DNA from: Rhodobacter sp.
Lineage (GTDB): Bacteria > Pseudomonadota > Alphaproteobacteria > Rhodobacterales > Rhodobacteraceae
Assembly (NCBI GenBank): GCA_027490955.1
Contig: JAIXXB010000013.1
Span: 62,001 to 126,000 of the forward strand
DNA: 64,000 nucleotides
Direction of reading: 5' to 3'
The position numbers were made by a program, and so were the translations under genes. The notes under the pieces were generated by a model that did not search any database, was not told where the DNA came from, and saw only the letters and a list, made by a program, of their open reading frames with translations. Below, piece after piece: positions 45,002-54,719 of the stretch. Numbering within the stretch: position 1 is the stretch's first letter; each line of letters begins with the position of its first letter.

Positions 45002-46657
45002 CTACCTCGCAAACCGCTTATACTTCACCCGCTTCGGCTCCAAGGCATCAGGCCCAAGCCTGCGGACTTTGTCCTGCTCGTAAGCCTCAAAGTTGCCCTC
45101 AAACCATTCCACATGCGCATCCCCTTCAAAGGCCAGAATATGCGTGCAGAGGCGGTCTAGGAAAAAGCGGTCGTGGCTGATGATAATCGCGCAGCCTGCG
45201 AAATCTTCAATCGCGGCTTCCAGCGCTTGCAGGGTTTCCACGTCCAGATCGTTGGTGGGTTCGTCCAGCAGCAGCACGTTGCCGCCTGATCGCAGCAGTT
45301 TGGCCATGTGGACGCGGTTGCGTTCCCCGCCCGACAGCAGCCCCACCTTTTTCTGCTGATCCGTGCCTTTGAAATTGAACGCGCCCGTATAGACGCGGCT
45401 GTTCATTTCCAAATCCCCCAGATGGATAATCTCGGACCCGCCCGAGATTTCCTCCCACACATTCTTATTCGGGTCCAGCGCGTCGCGCGATTGATCCACG
45501 TAAGATAGCTGCACGGTGTTGCCCAGCGTGATCGTGCCAGAATCGGGCTGCTCGGACCCTGTAATCATGCGGAACAGGGTGGATTTCCCCGCACCATTCG
45601 GCCCGATCACCCCCACAATCGCACCTGGTGGCACAGTGAAGGACAGGTTTTCAATCAGCAAACGATCGCCCATCGATTTGGTCAGGCCTTCCACCTCGAT
45701 CACCTTATTGCCCAAACGCTCGCCATTGGGGATGATGATTTGCGCGTTCGATGCGCGTTCGGTGACAGTCTGGCCCGCCATTTCGTTATAGCGATTGAGG
45801 CGCGCCTTGCCCTTGGATTGCCGCGCCTTCGCGCCCGAACGGATCCATTCCAATTCCTTTTCCAGCGCCTTCTGCTTGGACTTATCCTCGCGCGCCTCTT
45901 GCGCCATGCGTTTGGCCTTTTGATCCAGCCATGCGGAATAATTCCCCTCGTAAGGAATGCCGCGCCCGCGATCCAATTCCAAAATCCACGATGTGATATC
46001 ATCTAGGAAATAGCGGTCATGCGTGACGATCAGGATCGTGCCCTTATAGGCGATCAGGTGCTTTTGCAGCCAAGCGATAGATTCTGCGTCCAAATGGTTG
46101 GTCGGCTCGTCCAGCAGCAGCATATCGGGGGCTTCTAGCAGCAACTTGCACAGCGCGACACGGCGGCGCTCGCCGCCCGAGAGGGTTTCGACATCGGCAT
46201 CATCAGGCGGGCAGCGCAGCGCATCCATAGCCACGCCAACAGATGCCTCCAACTCCCACAGATTTTGCGCATCGATCTGGTCTTGTAGGGCGGCCATTTC
46301 CTCGGCTGTCTCGTCCGAATAGTTCATGGCAAGTTCATTGTAGCGTTCCAAAATCGCCGTCTGCGCCGCCACGCCCAGCATGACATTGCCCTTCACGTCC
46401 AATGTCGGGTCAAGGTAGGGTTCCTGCGCAAGATAGCCCACCTTGGCGCCCTTGGCGGCCCATGCCTCGCCCTTAAAATCCTTATCAATGCCTGCCATGA
46501 TCTTAAGCAGCGTCGATTTCCCCGCGCCGTTGACCCCGACCACACCGATTTTCACGCCGGGCAGAAAGTTTAGATGGATATTCTCAAAGCATTTCTTACC
46601 GCCGGGATAGGTCTTGGACACGCCTTCCATGTGATAGACATATTGATAGCTGGCCAT
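45002..46657 (-). CDS. ettA: Energy-dependent translational throttle protein EttA (ABC-F)
   Basis: This 551-aa soluble ABC-F ATPase has two nucleotide-binding domains. Walker A motifs are GVNGAGKST (41-49) and GPNGAGKST in the second half. Signatures LSGGERRRVAL and LSGGERNRVHMAK and Walker B LLLDEPTNHLD and LLLDEPTNDLD are complete. The PtIM-like linker includes QKALEKELEWIRSGAKARQ. It binds the ribosomal E site and tunes early elongation to ATP level. Length and the MASYQYVYHM start match EttA. Confidence 0.96.
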   Translation of the reverse strand: MASYQYVYHMEGVSKTYPGGKKCFENIHLNFLPGVKIGVVGVNGAGKSTLLKIMAGIDKDFKGEAWAAKGAKVGYLAQEPYLDPTLDVKGNVMLGVAAQTAILERYNELAMNYSDETAEEMAALQDQIDAQNLWELEASVGVAMDALRCPPDDADVETLSGGERRRVALCKLLLEAPDMLLLDEPTNHLDAESIAWLQKHLIAYKGTILIVTHDRYFLDDITSWILELDRGRGIPYEGNYSAWLDQKAKRMAQEAREDKSKQKALEKELEWIRSGAKARQSKGKARLNRYNEMAGQTVTERASNAQIIIPNGERLGNKVIEVEGLTKSMGDRLLIENLSFTVPPGAIVGVIGPNGAGKSTLFRMITGSEQPDSGTITLGNTVQLSYVDQSRDALDPNKNVWEEISGGSEIIHLGDLEMNSRVYTGAFNFKGTDQQKKVGLLSGGERNRVHMAKLLRSGGNVLLLDEPTNDLDVETLQALEAAIEDFAGCAIIISHDRFFLDRLCTHILAFEGDAHVEWFEGNFEAYEQDKVRRLGPDALEPKRVKYKRFAR

Positions 46658-46755
46658 GAGGATGCTCCTGATCTTGGGTTTGGGCGGTGTTTAGCGATAT
46701 TGCTGGACAAGAGCAACGCGGGCGTTGAAGTATCGCGCCCGTGACAGAGGGCGAG

Positions 46756-47394
46756 ATGCGCGCGGGTTTTCCAATAGCAACCAAGGGGATGGTGATCGGG
46801 CTGTTTGGCGGCTCGTTTGATCCTGCGCATGGGGGCCATGTGCATTTGACCCGCCAAGCGATGGCGCGGATGGGGTTGGACAGCGTGTGGTGGCTGGTCA
46901 CCCCCGCCAATCCGCTCAAGGCGCGCCAGCCTGCGCCGCTGGCAGACCGCGTGGCGCGCGCGCGCGATGTGATGGTGCATCCGCGTGTGAAGGTCACAGC
47001 GCTAGAGGCGGCGCTTGGCACGCGCACGACCGCCGATACGATTGATCGTTTGCGCGCGATCTATCCGGGTGTGCAGTTTGTCTGGCTGATGGGGGCCGAT
47101 AACCTTGTGCAGTTTCACAAATGGGGGCGCTGGCGCGATATTCTGCGCAGTCTGCCTGTGGGGGTTTTGGCGCGGCCCGGCCATGGCATTGCCGCGCGTC
47201 TTTCGGTGGCGGCGCGCGCCTTTGCCGTGCACCGCGTCTCGCGCGGCGAGACGTTGCGCGGGCGCAAGCCGCCTGTGTGGTGCTTTGTGAGTATGCCGAT
47301 GAACGATGCCTCTTCCACCGAGATTCGGGCGCGCGGTGAATGGGGAAAACCCCCCATGATCGCTGCTGCCGATAGGCGCGATATGGATATTTAA
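46756..47394 (+). CDS. nadD: Nicotinate-nucleotide adenylyltransferase
   Basis: This 212-aa enzyme makes nicotinate adenine dinucleotide in NAD synthesis. [13 protein letters not shown] (18-30) is the nucleotidyltransferase motif. LVTPANPLK and the C-terminal SSTEIRAR are conserved. The ATG at 46756 is preferred: it gives MRAGFPIA, common in relatives, and follows GAGGG; a GTG at 46741 is an alternative. dacB starts 6 bp after its stop. Confidence 0.94.
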   Translation: MRAGFPIATKGMVIGLFGGSFDPAHGGHVHLTRQAMARMGLDSVWWLVTPANPLKARQPAPLADRVARARDVMVHPRVKVTALEAALGTRTTADTIDRLRAIYPGVQFVWLMGADNLVQFHKWGRWRDILRSLPVGVLARPGHGIAARLSVAARAFAVHRVSRGETLRGRKPPVWCFVSMPMNDASSTEIRARGEWGKPPMIAAADRRDMDI

Positions 47395-47400
47395 GCCAAT

Positions 47401-48867
47401 ATGAAAGCAAGGAATGGGTTTGGGATGATTGGGCGTAGGGGTGTTTTGGCGGGTGGATTGATGATGCTGGCCGCGCCTGCATTGGGGCAGACACGGCCAA
47501 AGCCGCGGCCTGATCGGTCTGCCAGCGCGGTAGATGCCGCCTGCGCGCAGTATATCAAGGCGGCCAAACTGGGCGGCGCGGTGGGCTATGCGGTGGCGGA
47601 TTTGGCCACGGGCCAGATTTTGGGCGGGGCCGCCGCCGATGTGCCAATGCCGCCTGCCTCGGTCACTAAGGCGCTGACGGCGCTGTTCGCGCTAGATCGG
47701 TTGGGGGCAGGCAAAACCTTTGTCACCCGCGTTATGGCCACGGGGCCTGTGCAGGGCGGCAAGGTGCAGGGCGATCTTATTCTGTGCGGCGGCGGCGATC
47801 CCAGCCTTGATACCGACCGTTTGGGGGATATGACAGCCGCGCTGGCCCGCAGCGGGTTGCGCGGGATTACGGGGCGGTTTTTGGTCTATGGTGGCGCGCT
47901 GCCCTATGCCGAACGGATTGCCGATGATCAGCCCGATTTCGTGGGCTATAACCCCGCAATCAGTGGGATGATCCTAAACTACAACCGCGCGAATTTCGTC
48001 TGGTCGGCCAAGGGCGGCGCGCTGGCGCTGGCGGTCAATGCCGAAGGCACGCGCTTTGTGCCGCCCGTGCACTGTGTGCAGGTGACCTTGGCCCAGCGCG
48101 AAGCGCCGCTGTTTGTCTATGAGGGGCGCGCGCCCGTCGAGGCGTGGAGTGTGGCCGCCCCTGCCCTGCGCAAAGACGGCTCGCGCTGGTTGCCTGTGCG
48201 CGCGCCGCTGCCCTATGCGGGCGATGTGTTTGGTGCGCTTTGCGCAGCGCAGGGGATCAAGCTGCCCGCAGCAGACGAGATTGCAGCCCTGCCCGCTGGC
48301 GCGCAGGTTTTGGCCGAAGATCGCAGCGCAAACCTTGAGGTGCTGATTAAGGGCATGCTGAAGTATTCCACAAATCTTACGGCGGAATCGCTGGGTCTGG
48401 CGGCATCGGGCGCGCCAAGCATTGCCGCCTCGGCCGCTGCCATGCGCGATTGGGCGCGCGCGCGCTTTGGCATTTCGGCGCGCTTTGGCGACCATTCGGG
48501 GCTGGGGCCTGTGTCCAGTTGCACGCCTGCAGATATGATGCGGGTGATGCTGGGGGCCAAGGATACGGCGCTGGTCGGGCTGATGCGGGAAAAGGGCGTG
48601 GATGGCGAGGGGCGCGAGGCGCAGGGCGCTGCGCTGCGGGTTTTTGCCAAAAGCGGCACGTTAAACTTTTGCTCGAATCTGGCGGGCTATGTCACCGCCC
48701 CATCAGGCCGCGCGCTGGCCTTTGCGATTTTCGCCGCCGATGGCCCGCGCCGCGCCGCGCTGCCGATCGATCAGCGCGAAGACCCTGTGGGCGGCAGTGC
48801 ATGGAACAAACGCGCCCGCGCGATGCAGCGCGCAATGATTGCAGCTTGGGGCAAGGCCTATCTTTAG
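47401..48867 (+). CDS. dacB: D-alanyl-D-alanine carboxypeptidase/endopeptidase (PBP4-like, S13)
   Basis: This 488-aa periplasmic enzyme trims peptidoglycan cross-links. A twin-Arg-like export signal is present (GRRGVLAGGLMMLAAPALG, 11-29). The serine triad elements are SVTK (Ser87, Lys90), STN in KYSTNLTAESL and KSG in FAKSGTLNF. The insert between SxxK and SxN is long, as in S13 enzymes. Two starts are possible (47401 and 47425). It is closely coupled to nadD. Confidence 0.94.
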   Translation: MKARNGFGMIGRRGVLAGGLMMLAAPALGQTRPKPRPDRSASAVDAACAQYIKAAKLGGAVGYAVADLATGQILGGAAADVPMPPASVTKALTALFALDRLGAGKTFVTRVMATGPVQGGKVQGDLILCGGGDPSLDTDRLGDMTAALARSGLRGITGRFLVYGGALPYAERIADDQPDFVGYNPAISGMILNYNRANFVWSAKGGALALAVNAEGTRFVPPVHCVQVTLAQREAPLFVYEGRAPVEAWSVAAPALRKDGSRWLPVRAPLPYAGDVFGALCAAQGIKLPAADEIAALPAGAQVLAEDRSANLEVLIKGMLKYSTNLTAESLGLAASGAPSIAASAAAMRDWARARFGISARFGDHSGLGPVSSCTPADMMRVMLGAKDTALVGLMREKGVDGEGREAQGAALRVFAKSGTLNFCSNLAGYVTAPSGRALAFAIFAADGPRRAALPIDQREDPVGGSAWNKRARAMQRAMIAAWGKAYL

Positions 48868-50117
48868 GCGATCAGGCGCGCGGCGCTTGCCCCTGTGATG
48901 CGGGCGGTGACGATCTGGCCTTCGGGTTGGCCTGTGGCAAAATCCACTTCGGTGAATTGCGCCGTGCGGCCCATATGCGGCGATTCCATCAGCACGGCAT
49001 GGCTTTGGCCAATTTGCGCGGCCAGATGGCGCTGCAGCGCCGCGTCCCCCGCCGCGCGCAGGCGCGCTGCGCGTTCCTTGATCACAGGGCCGCGCACGGG
49101 GGGCATTTTGGCCGCAGGCGTGCCTTTGCGCGCCGAATAGGGAAAGACATGCAAAAAGGTCAGCCCGCAGTCATCCACCAGCCGCAGCGAGTTTTCGAAC
49201 ATCGCCTCGGTCTCAGTCGGAAAGCCTGCGATGATATCTGCCCCGAACACGATATCGGGGCGCAAGCGCCGCGCCTCTTCGCAAAACTTAATCGCATCAT
49301 CGCGCAAATGCCGCCGCTTCATGCGTTTGAGAATCATATCATCGCCCGCTTGCAAGGACAGATGCAGATGCGGCATCAGGCGCGGTTCGCTGGCGATCGC
49401 GCCCATCAGGGCATCGTCGGCTTCGATTGAATCAATCGACGAAATCCGCAGGCGGGCCAAATCTGGCACAAGGCGCAAAATACGCATCACCAAATCGCCA
49501 AGGCGCGGTGCGGCGGGCAGGTCTACGCCCCAAGAGGTCAGGTCAACCCCCGTCAACACCACCTCGGCAAAGCCCTTGTCCACCAGCCGTTTGATTTGGT
49601 CTACCACCACCCCCGCAGGGACGGATCGCGAATTGCCGCGCCCAAAGGGGATGATGCAAAAGGTGCAGCGGTGATCGCAGCCGTTTTGCACCTGCACATA
49701 GGCGCGGTGGCGGCCAAAGCCGTCAATCAAATGCCCCGCCGTCTCGCGCACCGACATGATGTCATCGACCTGCACGCGCTCGGTCTGGCCAATCAGATCG
49801 GGGGCGGCCATCGCGGCCCAAGTGCTGGCCTGCATCTTTTCGGTATTGCCAATCACGCGGGTGACCTCTGGCATGGCGGCAAAGGTTTCGGGTTCGGTCT
49901 GCGCCGCGCAGCCCGTGACAATCACCGCCGCCCCGGGGTTTTCGCGCGCAAGTTTGCGGATTTCTTGTTTGGCTTTGCGCACGGCCTCGGCTGTTACCGC
50001 GCAGGTGTTGACCACCACCGCCTGCCCAAGCCCCGCGCTGGCGGCCAGTTCCTTCATCGCCTCGGTCTCATAGGCGTTCAGGCGGCAGCCCAAAGTGGCA
50101 AAGATCGGCGCGCTCAT
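48864..50117 (-). CDS. mtaB: tRNA t6A37 methylthiotransferase MtaB
   Basis: This 417-aa radical-SAM enzyme converts t6A37 to ms2t6A37. The N-terminal UPF0004 cluster Cys are Cys11, Cys39 and Cys70. The radical-SAM triad is Cys147, Cys151 and Cys154 in [14 protein letters not shown]-like tail (about 355-415) follows. The MtaB rather than MiaB assignment rests on its length and the start [13 protein letters not shown]. Its start overlaps dapF's stop by 4 bp, and its own stop overlaps the convergent dacB end by 4 bp. Confidence 0.95.
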   Translation of the reverse strand: MSAPIFATLGCRLNAYETEAMKELAASAGLGQAVVVNTCAVTAEAVRKAKQEIRKLARENPGAAVIVTGCAAQTEPETFAAMPEVTRVIGNTEKMQASTWAAMAAPDLIGQTERVQVDDIMSVRETAGHLIDGFGRHRAYVQVQNGCDHRCTFCIIPFGRGNSRSVPAGVVVDQIKRLVDKGFAEVVLTGVDLTSWGVDLPAAPRLGDLVMRILRLVPDLARLRISSIDSIEADDALMGAIASEPRLMPHLHLSLQAGDDMILKRMKRRHLRDDAIKFCEEARRLRPDIVFGADIIAGFPTETEAMFENSLRLVDDCGLTFLHVFPYSARKGTPAAKMPPVRGPVIKERAARLRAAGDAALQRHLAAQIGQSHAVLMESPHMGRTAQFTEVDFATGQPEGQIVTARITGASAARLIA

Positions 50118-50956
50118 GGGGCTACCAGCGCCATCATCTGCGCCGAAAGGCGGCCTTCAAAGACATAGGCCACGGGGCCTGTCAGCCAAACGCCATCCTC
50201 GCGCCAATCCACCTGCAGCACCCCGCCATCGGCCTGCACTGTCACGCGGCGAGAGGTCAGCCCGCGCAGATGCGCTGCCACCGCCGCAGCACAAGTGCCC
50301 GACCCGCAGGCCAGCGTGATACCCGCGCCGCGCTCCCAGACGCGCAGGCGCAGAGTATCGGGGGCGGTCAGGCTGGCAAATTCGATATTGCAGCGCTGCG
50401 GGAACAAAGGGTCATGTTCCAGCGCAGGGCCGCGCAGGGCCAAATCCACCGCCTCGGCATCAGGCACGAAAAACACTGCATGCGGGTTACCCATGCCAAG
50501 TGCCACGGGCGCGCCATCCAGCGGCAGGGCCATCATATCCACCTCGCGCGCCAGCGGCAGATCGCGCCAACCCCGCTGCGGCTGGCCCATGTTGACAGTG
50601 ACCTGCCCATCCGCCCCGCGCTGCGCATAAAGCGTGCCGCGCGCCGTGGTCAGGCTCAGCCTATCGCGCCCCGTTTGCGCCATCATGTAATGGCACACAC
50701 AGCGCGTGGCATTGCCACAAGCCCCCGCGCGCGAGCCATCAGAATTCCAAAAATCCAAATGAAAATCGGCGGTGTCCGAATCAAGAATCTCGGCCAATTG
50801 GTCAAATCCCACCCCGCGATGCCGATCCCCCAGCGCCGCCGCCAAGGCAGGGCTGCACAGCGCCCCGCGCCCGCGCGAATCGATGATGACAAAATCATTG
50901 CCAGCGCCATGCATCTTGAAAAAGGGCAGGCCAGAGGTGTTTGCGTTGTGATCCAT
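50114..50956 (-). CDS. dapF: Diaminopimelate epimerase
   Basis: This 280-aa PLP-independent epimerase converts LL- to meso-diaminopimelate for lysine and cell-wall synthesis. The two catalytic Cys are visible: Cys80 in GACGNATR and Cys217 in LACGSGTC. The start [13 protein letters not shown] is typical. ATG at 50956 has AGGGCAGGG directly upstream; an ATG at 50971 is an alternative. It leads a dapF-mtaB operon. Confidence 0.96.
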   Translation of the reverse strand: MDHNANTSGLPFFKMHGAGNDFVIIDSRGRGALCSPALAAALGDRHRGVGFDQLAEILDSDTADFHLDFWNSDGSRAGACGNATRCVCHYMMAQTGRDRLSLTTARGTLYAQRGADGQVTVNMGQPQRGWRDLPLAREVDMMALPLDGAPVALGMGNPHAVFFVPDAEAVDLALRGPALEHDPLFPQRCNIEFASLTAPDTLRLRVWERGAGITLACGSGTCAAAVAAHLRGLTSRRVTVQADGGVLQVDWREDGVWLTGPVAYVFEGRLSAQMMALVAP

Positions 50957-51048
50957 CCCTGCCCTATACAATTGCGCAGAGCTTTTTGCCAGAGGCGGTC
51001 GTTTTGCCCTTGACCATAGGGGCGTTAGTTTCTAATCACCCGCCACGT

Positions 51049-51124
51049 GGGCCGGTAGCTCAGCTGGTAGAGCAACTGACTTTTAATCAGTAGGTCTCGG
51101 GTTCGGATCCCGACCGGCTCACCA
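51049..51124 (+). tRNA. tRNA-Lys (anticodon TTT)
   Basis: A complete cloverleaf can be drawn: acceptor stem GGGCCGG with CCGGCTC (one G-T pair), D arm GCTCAGCTGGTAGAGC, anticodon stem ACTGA/TCAGT around loop CTTTTAA, variable loop AGGTC and T arm with GTTCGGATC. The CCA end is encoded (51122-51124). It lies alone, followed by a terminator. Confidence 0.97.
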
Positions 51125-51159
51125 TTTCAGGCAAGCCTTTGTTTGCTGGGGATGACATC

Positions 51160-51192
51160 AAAAAAGCCCGCGCTGATGGTGCGGGCTTTTTG
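51160..51192. terminator. Intrinsic terminator after tRNA-Lys
   Basis: A-rich AAAAAAGCCCGC (51160-51171) pairs with GCGGGCTTTTT (51181-51191). It gives a strong hairpin with U tracts on both strands, so it can serve the tRNA on plus and the Hint-like gene on minus. Confidence 0.85.
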
Positions 51193-51209
51193 CATTTTGA
51201 CGCCCATCA

Positions 51210-51707
51210 TCACCGCAGGTTTGGCAAACCCTCATTGGGCAGCACCGAGGGGCTGCGGCGCGGCGAGGATTCGAACGCATAGGCGCTGGGGCGCACAAAT
51301 TCGCAAAAGGCCGAAGGAGTTTCCACCACGGCGCGCCGTTCAAACCCCAGTGCGAAAAAGACAGTGCCATCCATCAGGGTGTATTCGCCGCGAATCGGCG
51401 GGGTATAGCCGCTGCGGGCCAAAACAACAGGCACTTTGACCCCATAAATCAAGGGATTGGCCGATGTATCGCCCGCAAGCATTTTGGGCGAAAAGCCGCG
51501 GTCGCGGATGGTGTCACTGTCCAGCGTCACGCAGGCCATTTCGGTGATTTCTACAAGGCGTTCTTCAATGGGATCAAAGACTTCGTCGCCAATGGCAAGC
51601 TGTTCTATGGCGCAAAACTCGCCCGAACTGGCCCCCACGCGCAACTGCGTGCCAGCGGCAACAATATCAACCTTCAGGATAAAAATCCCGGCAGATGGTT
51701 CTATCAC
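51210..51707 (-). CDS. Short Hint-like (Hedgehog/intein fold) protein
   Basis: This 165-aa protein contains VAAGTQLRVG, AIEQLAIGDEVFDP and a later YTPPIRGEYTL and DGTVFFALGFERRAVVET. The pattern fits the short Hint-domain proteins frequent in Rhodobacterales, although the self-splicing Cys and His are not obvious. The start is uncertain; GTG at 51707 follows GGGGA and opens a beta-rich sequence. Longer reading to 51956 has poor composition and overlaps the next gene. A truncated N-terminus is possible. Confidence 0.55.
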   Translation of the reverse strand: MIEPSAGIFILKVDIVAAGTQLRVGASSGEFCAIEQLAIGDEVFDPIEERLVEITEMACVTLDSDTIRDRGFSPKMLAGDTSANPLIYGVKVPVVLARSGYTPPIRGEYTLMDGTVFFALGFERRAVVETPSAFCEFVRPSAYAFESSPRRSPSVLPNEGLPNLR

Positions 51708-51894
51708 AACATATCCCCAACTCGTACTACTGGCATCGAATCGGTGCAACTGGCAGCAGCATCGATTCAACCAAAGCGGAAAACACGCTTTGGATAAGGG
51801 GGAAATTGATCGCCAATAAAGACATAAATTTGGCCAAACTGTGAAGACACAAGGATTCGTGCCGCCAGTCTGCTGCGAAAATCTGAAGCGATGG

Positions 51895-53439
51895 TTAACG
51901 CTGCAAGGTAATTGTTTGCCCTGCAGAAACAGTCTGCCAATCGCCCACAGTGCCATCGGGCCAAATCACCCGCACTTCGGCCCCTTCGGCGGCGCCAAGG
52001 CCGAAATGCTGCGGGCCCAACACGCCCGAGACATGGCCGCCACCAATGGTCACTTCGCGCGCCTCGACCTTGTCGCCGCGCTTAAACTCGATAAACGCGC
52101 CAATGGCATCGGTGTTGGGGGCGGGTTGGGCAAGGGCGATGTTCACATAATTGCCAGCCTTGCCTGTGCCCGTGTTGCGCCAAATCTCGGTCGGGCCATT
52201 GCGGTTGACCACCAGCAAATCTTGCCAGCCATCGCCGTTGAAATCCGCCAGCCCACCACCGCGCCCTGCCAGCATCGACAACGCGCCAGAGGTTTCCCCT
52301 GCTTCGATAAACTTGCCTTCCGCGGTTTGCAGGAACAGGTTGTTGGGGTCTTTTTCGGCAAAATCGGGCATGGCCCAAACATTCCCCTTGGCCACGAACA
52401 AGTCGGCCAGCCCGTCATTGTTGACATCGGCAAATTGCGCATGCCAGCCCGTCGAAGGGCGCTGATCGCCGCCTGTAAAGGGGCGGTGCGCCGTGATGCC
52501 CAGCGGCCAAGCGATATCGCTGTATTTGGGTTTAAGCGGGTCTGCCGTAGGGTCGGCCAGCGTTTGAAACTTTTGGTCGGCCATGGATGTCAGATAGTAA
52601 TCAGACAGGCCATCGCCCGTGATATCAGCGCTGGCAATGCCCATGCCCCAAATGCGCAGGCGGGGAAAGCCTTCGTCGGCGGTGTACAGGCGCGGGGCCA
52701 CATCGGGGCCGTCAAAATGCCAAAGCTGTTCTTGCCCGCCCTTGTAATATTCGCGGTCATTGGACACGCGCAGGCTGGGCTTGCCAGACCTGTTCCAATC
52801 GGTGAACAGCATGGACAGGGCGCAAAAGCTGGGGGTCAGCGGCAGCGGTTTGCCGTAACTGTCGCCAAGGGGGCGGTGCAGCCAATTGTCGGTGCAATTG
52901 CCCCAAGGAAAGGCTTCCTGCGCGCGGTCGATGTAATTGCCAATCGCAAGGCTGGGCAGGGTATTGCCCCCTTCCCATGTGGCGGCAAAGGCCGTTGACC
53001 ACGCCGAGCCGCCGTCAAAGCCCCACAGCTCGTTGGCGCGTTCAAACTGGCAATTCCCAAGGCCCCGCATGACCACGTTTTCACCCACGCGCAAAATCAC
53101 CAGATCGGGGATGCTGTCGCCATCGATATTGATCGGATAGGCCCCCGACACGCTGGGCAAATCGGCGGTGCTGGCGGTTTTGGTAAAGGCCAGCGCGCCG
53201 CCCTGCGCCGAGGCATTCACATACAGCGCCGCGCGGTCTTGGCCGCCAGCGATATAGACATCGGGCAGGCTATCGGCATTGCAATCAAAGATCGCAGCCC
53301 CCCCGCCCACCATGTATTCCCATTCGCCTGTAAAGGCATGGGTGATGCCCGCCGTGGCGGTCTCGGCCACGAATTTCGGAATGTCCTGCGCCATGGCAGG
53401 GCTGGCAAGCACAGCAAATGCGGCGGCAAGATATTTCAT
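51895..53439 (-). CDS. Exported CRTAC1-family protein (FG-GAP repeats and ASPIC/UnbV domain)
   Basis: This 514-aa secreted protein has a signal peptide (1-17, ending SPAMAQD). Ca2+-binding-like FG-GAP/VCBS segments recur: FDCNADSLPDVYIAGG, DGDSIPDLVIL, DVNNDGLADLFVAKG and DFNGDGWQDLLVV. A C-terminal ASPIC/UnbV domain includes VTIGGGHVSGVLGPQHFGLG and VRVIWPDGTV. The fold is a beta propeller. Its start overlaps the haloperoxidase-like stop by 4 bp, so the two are translationally coupled. The function is unknown; partners of this type often occur with vanadium haloperoxidases. Confidence 0.9.
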   Translation of the reverse strand: MKYLAAAFAVLASPAMAQDIPKFVAETATAGITHAFTGEWEYMVGGGAAIFDCNADSLPDVYIAGGQDRAALYVNASAQGGALAFTKTASTADLPSVSGAYPINIDGDSIPDLVILRVGENVVMRGLGNCQFERANELWGFDGGSAWSTAFAATWEGGNTLPSLAIGNYIDRAQEAFPWGNCTDNWLHRPLGDSYGKPLPLTPSFCALSMLFTDWNRSGKPSLRVSNDREYYKGGQEQLWHFDGPDVAPRLYTADEGFPRLRIWGMGIASADITGDGLSDYYLTSMADQKFQTLADPTADPLKPKYSDIAWPLGITAHRPFTGGDQRPSTGWHAQFADVNNDGLADLFVAKGNVWAMPDFAEKDPNNLFLQTAEGKFIEAGETSGALSMLAGRGGGLADFNGDGWQDLLVVNRNGPTEIWRNTGTGKAGNYVNIALAQPAPNTDAIGAFIEFKRGDKVEAREVTIGGGHVSGVLGPQHFGLGAAEGAEVRVIWPDGTVGDWQTVSAGQTITLQR

Positions 53440-54719
53440 AGTTTTGTTTTCAACCCCGCAGCAAATGCTCCAATGCAGCGCCCCTGTTCCAACCCGTTTT
53501 GGTTGCCGAAAGGATAATGAATACCCCCGTAGAGCCGCGACATGGCGGCCTCTTCGGCCGCGGCCTTAAAGCTGGGGAAATCGCGCGCGGGCAAGGCATC
53601 ATCGACATGCGTTGCATCGCTAAAGGCAAAGTTTTCGCCAAAAAACGCGGTCAGCGCCACCTCTGCCGCACCCGATTGGGTGGAATGTCCCGAAGGATAT
53701 TCGGGGAAAGGTGGGGTGATCAGCAGCGGCTCCCATTTGGGATCGATCACGCGGCGGATATAGGTGACGGGGCGCAGCAAATCATATTTGAACTTGGCCC
53801 ACCAGCAGCCGATAAAGGCATCGGCCACCGCCGTGCCAAGGCGCGCCAAAATGTCAGCGGTGCGCAGCGCATCCATATTGTCACGCTGGGCAATTTGCAG
53901 CACGATCGATACCCAATGGCCAGGCGGTGTGGGCGAAAGCATCGGATCATCCGACCAGAATCGCGCGATGGATTTTTGTTCGGGCGTCAGCGTTTTGGAC
54001 GTCTCATAGACCGCCATCGCCTGTGCGTAAAATTCCGAAGCAGGGTCTTCGCTGTATTCGGGATGGTCTGCAATGCCGCAGGCGCTGCCCGATGGGGCGG
54101 CGAATGTGCGGTTGCTGCCCCATGTTGGCAACAGCGGGAATTGCTGCAGGCGCACCAAGGCCGTTGTCGGCACCCAAGAGCTGGGCTTGCCGCCCAATTC
54201 ATACGCCATCGGGAAACCCATGTTTTCCACAACGGCGCCGCCATCATTTTGCGACCAATTCCAGATGTGATCGGCCACAGCCAAACCATAGGCGTTAGAT
54301 GTCTCATCGCCCATGCCCATGGCGCGGGCCATCGCATCCATCGCGCGCTGGCCCGTGGGGCCAGTATTGCCAAAGAAATTGGCAATCGCCTCGGTCAGCG
54401 CGGCGTTAAGGGCTGCTGCATCATCCACGCCTTCGGGGCGGGGCGGCAGGGCGGTTAGGCCATTCACCTGCCCCGCCAGCGACGTATAGTCTGGATTGCC
54501 CGATGCCAGCACCTCGTAGGCCGTGATGCCCAAATAGGCAAAGGCGCGGCTGGCCACGGGGGGGGAATAGGTGGCGGTGTGCCGCACCAGTTCCAGCACC
54601 AGCTTATACCAGTTCAGCAAAACCCCCTGTGGATCAGTGGCTGCGAAGGCAGGCCATGCGGGGGCGGTTAAGCTGGCGGCAGACAGGGCCAGAAAGGTGC
54701 GGCGGCGCATATCAGACAT
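53436..54719 (-). CDS. Vanadium-dependent haloperoxidase-like (PAP2 superfamily) exported protein
   Basis: This 427-aa protein has a twin-Arg-type signal ([19 protein letters not shown]). The PAP2/vanadate site is visible as KFKYDLLRP (K-x6-RP), PSGHS, and [12 protein letters not shown], where the final Asp of the phosphatase motif is Gly. It may oxidise halides with peroxide or act as a phosphatase; substrate is unknown. Start ATG at 54719 overlaps xylA by 8 bp; ATG at 54710 is also possible. It is flanked by xylA and a CRTAC1 gene with overlaps on both sides. Confidence 0.88.
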   Translation of the reverse strand: MSDMRRRTFLALSAASLTAPAWPAFAATDPQGVLLNWYKLVLELVRHTATYSPPVASRAFAYLGITAYEVLASGNPDYTSLAGQVNGLTALPPRPEGVDDAAALNAALTEAIANFFGNTGPTGQRAMDAMARAMGMGDETSNAYGLAVADHIWNWSQNDGGAVVENMGFPMAYELGGKPSSWVPTTALVRLQQFPLLPTWGSNRTFAAPSGSACGIADHPEYSEDPASEFYAQAMAVYETSKTLTPEQKSIARFWSDDPMLSPTPPGHWVSIVLQIAQRDNMDALRTADILARLGTAVADAFIGCWWAKFKYDLLRPVTYIRRVIDPKWEPLLITPPFPEYPSGHSTQSGAAEVALTAFFGENFAFSDATHVDDALPARDFPSFKAAAEEAAMSRLYGGIHYPFGNQNGLEQGRCIGAFAAGLKTKL

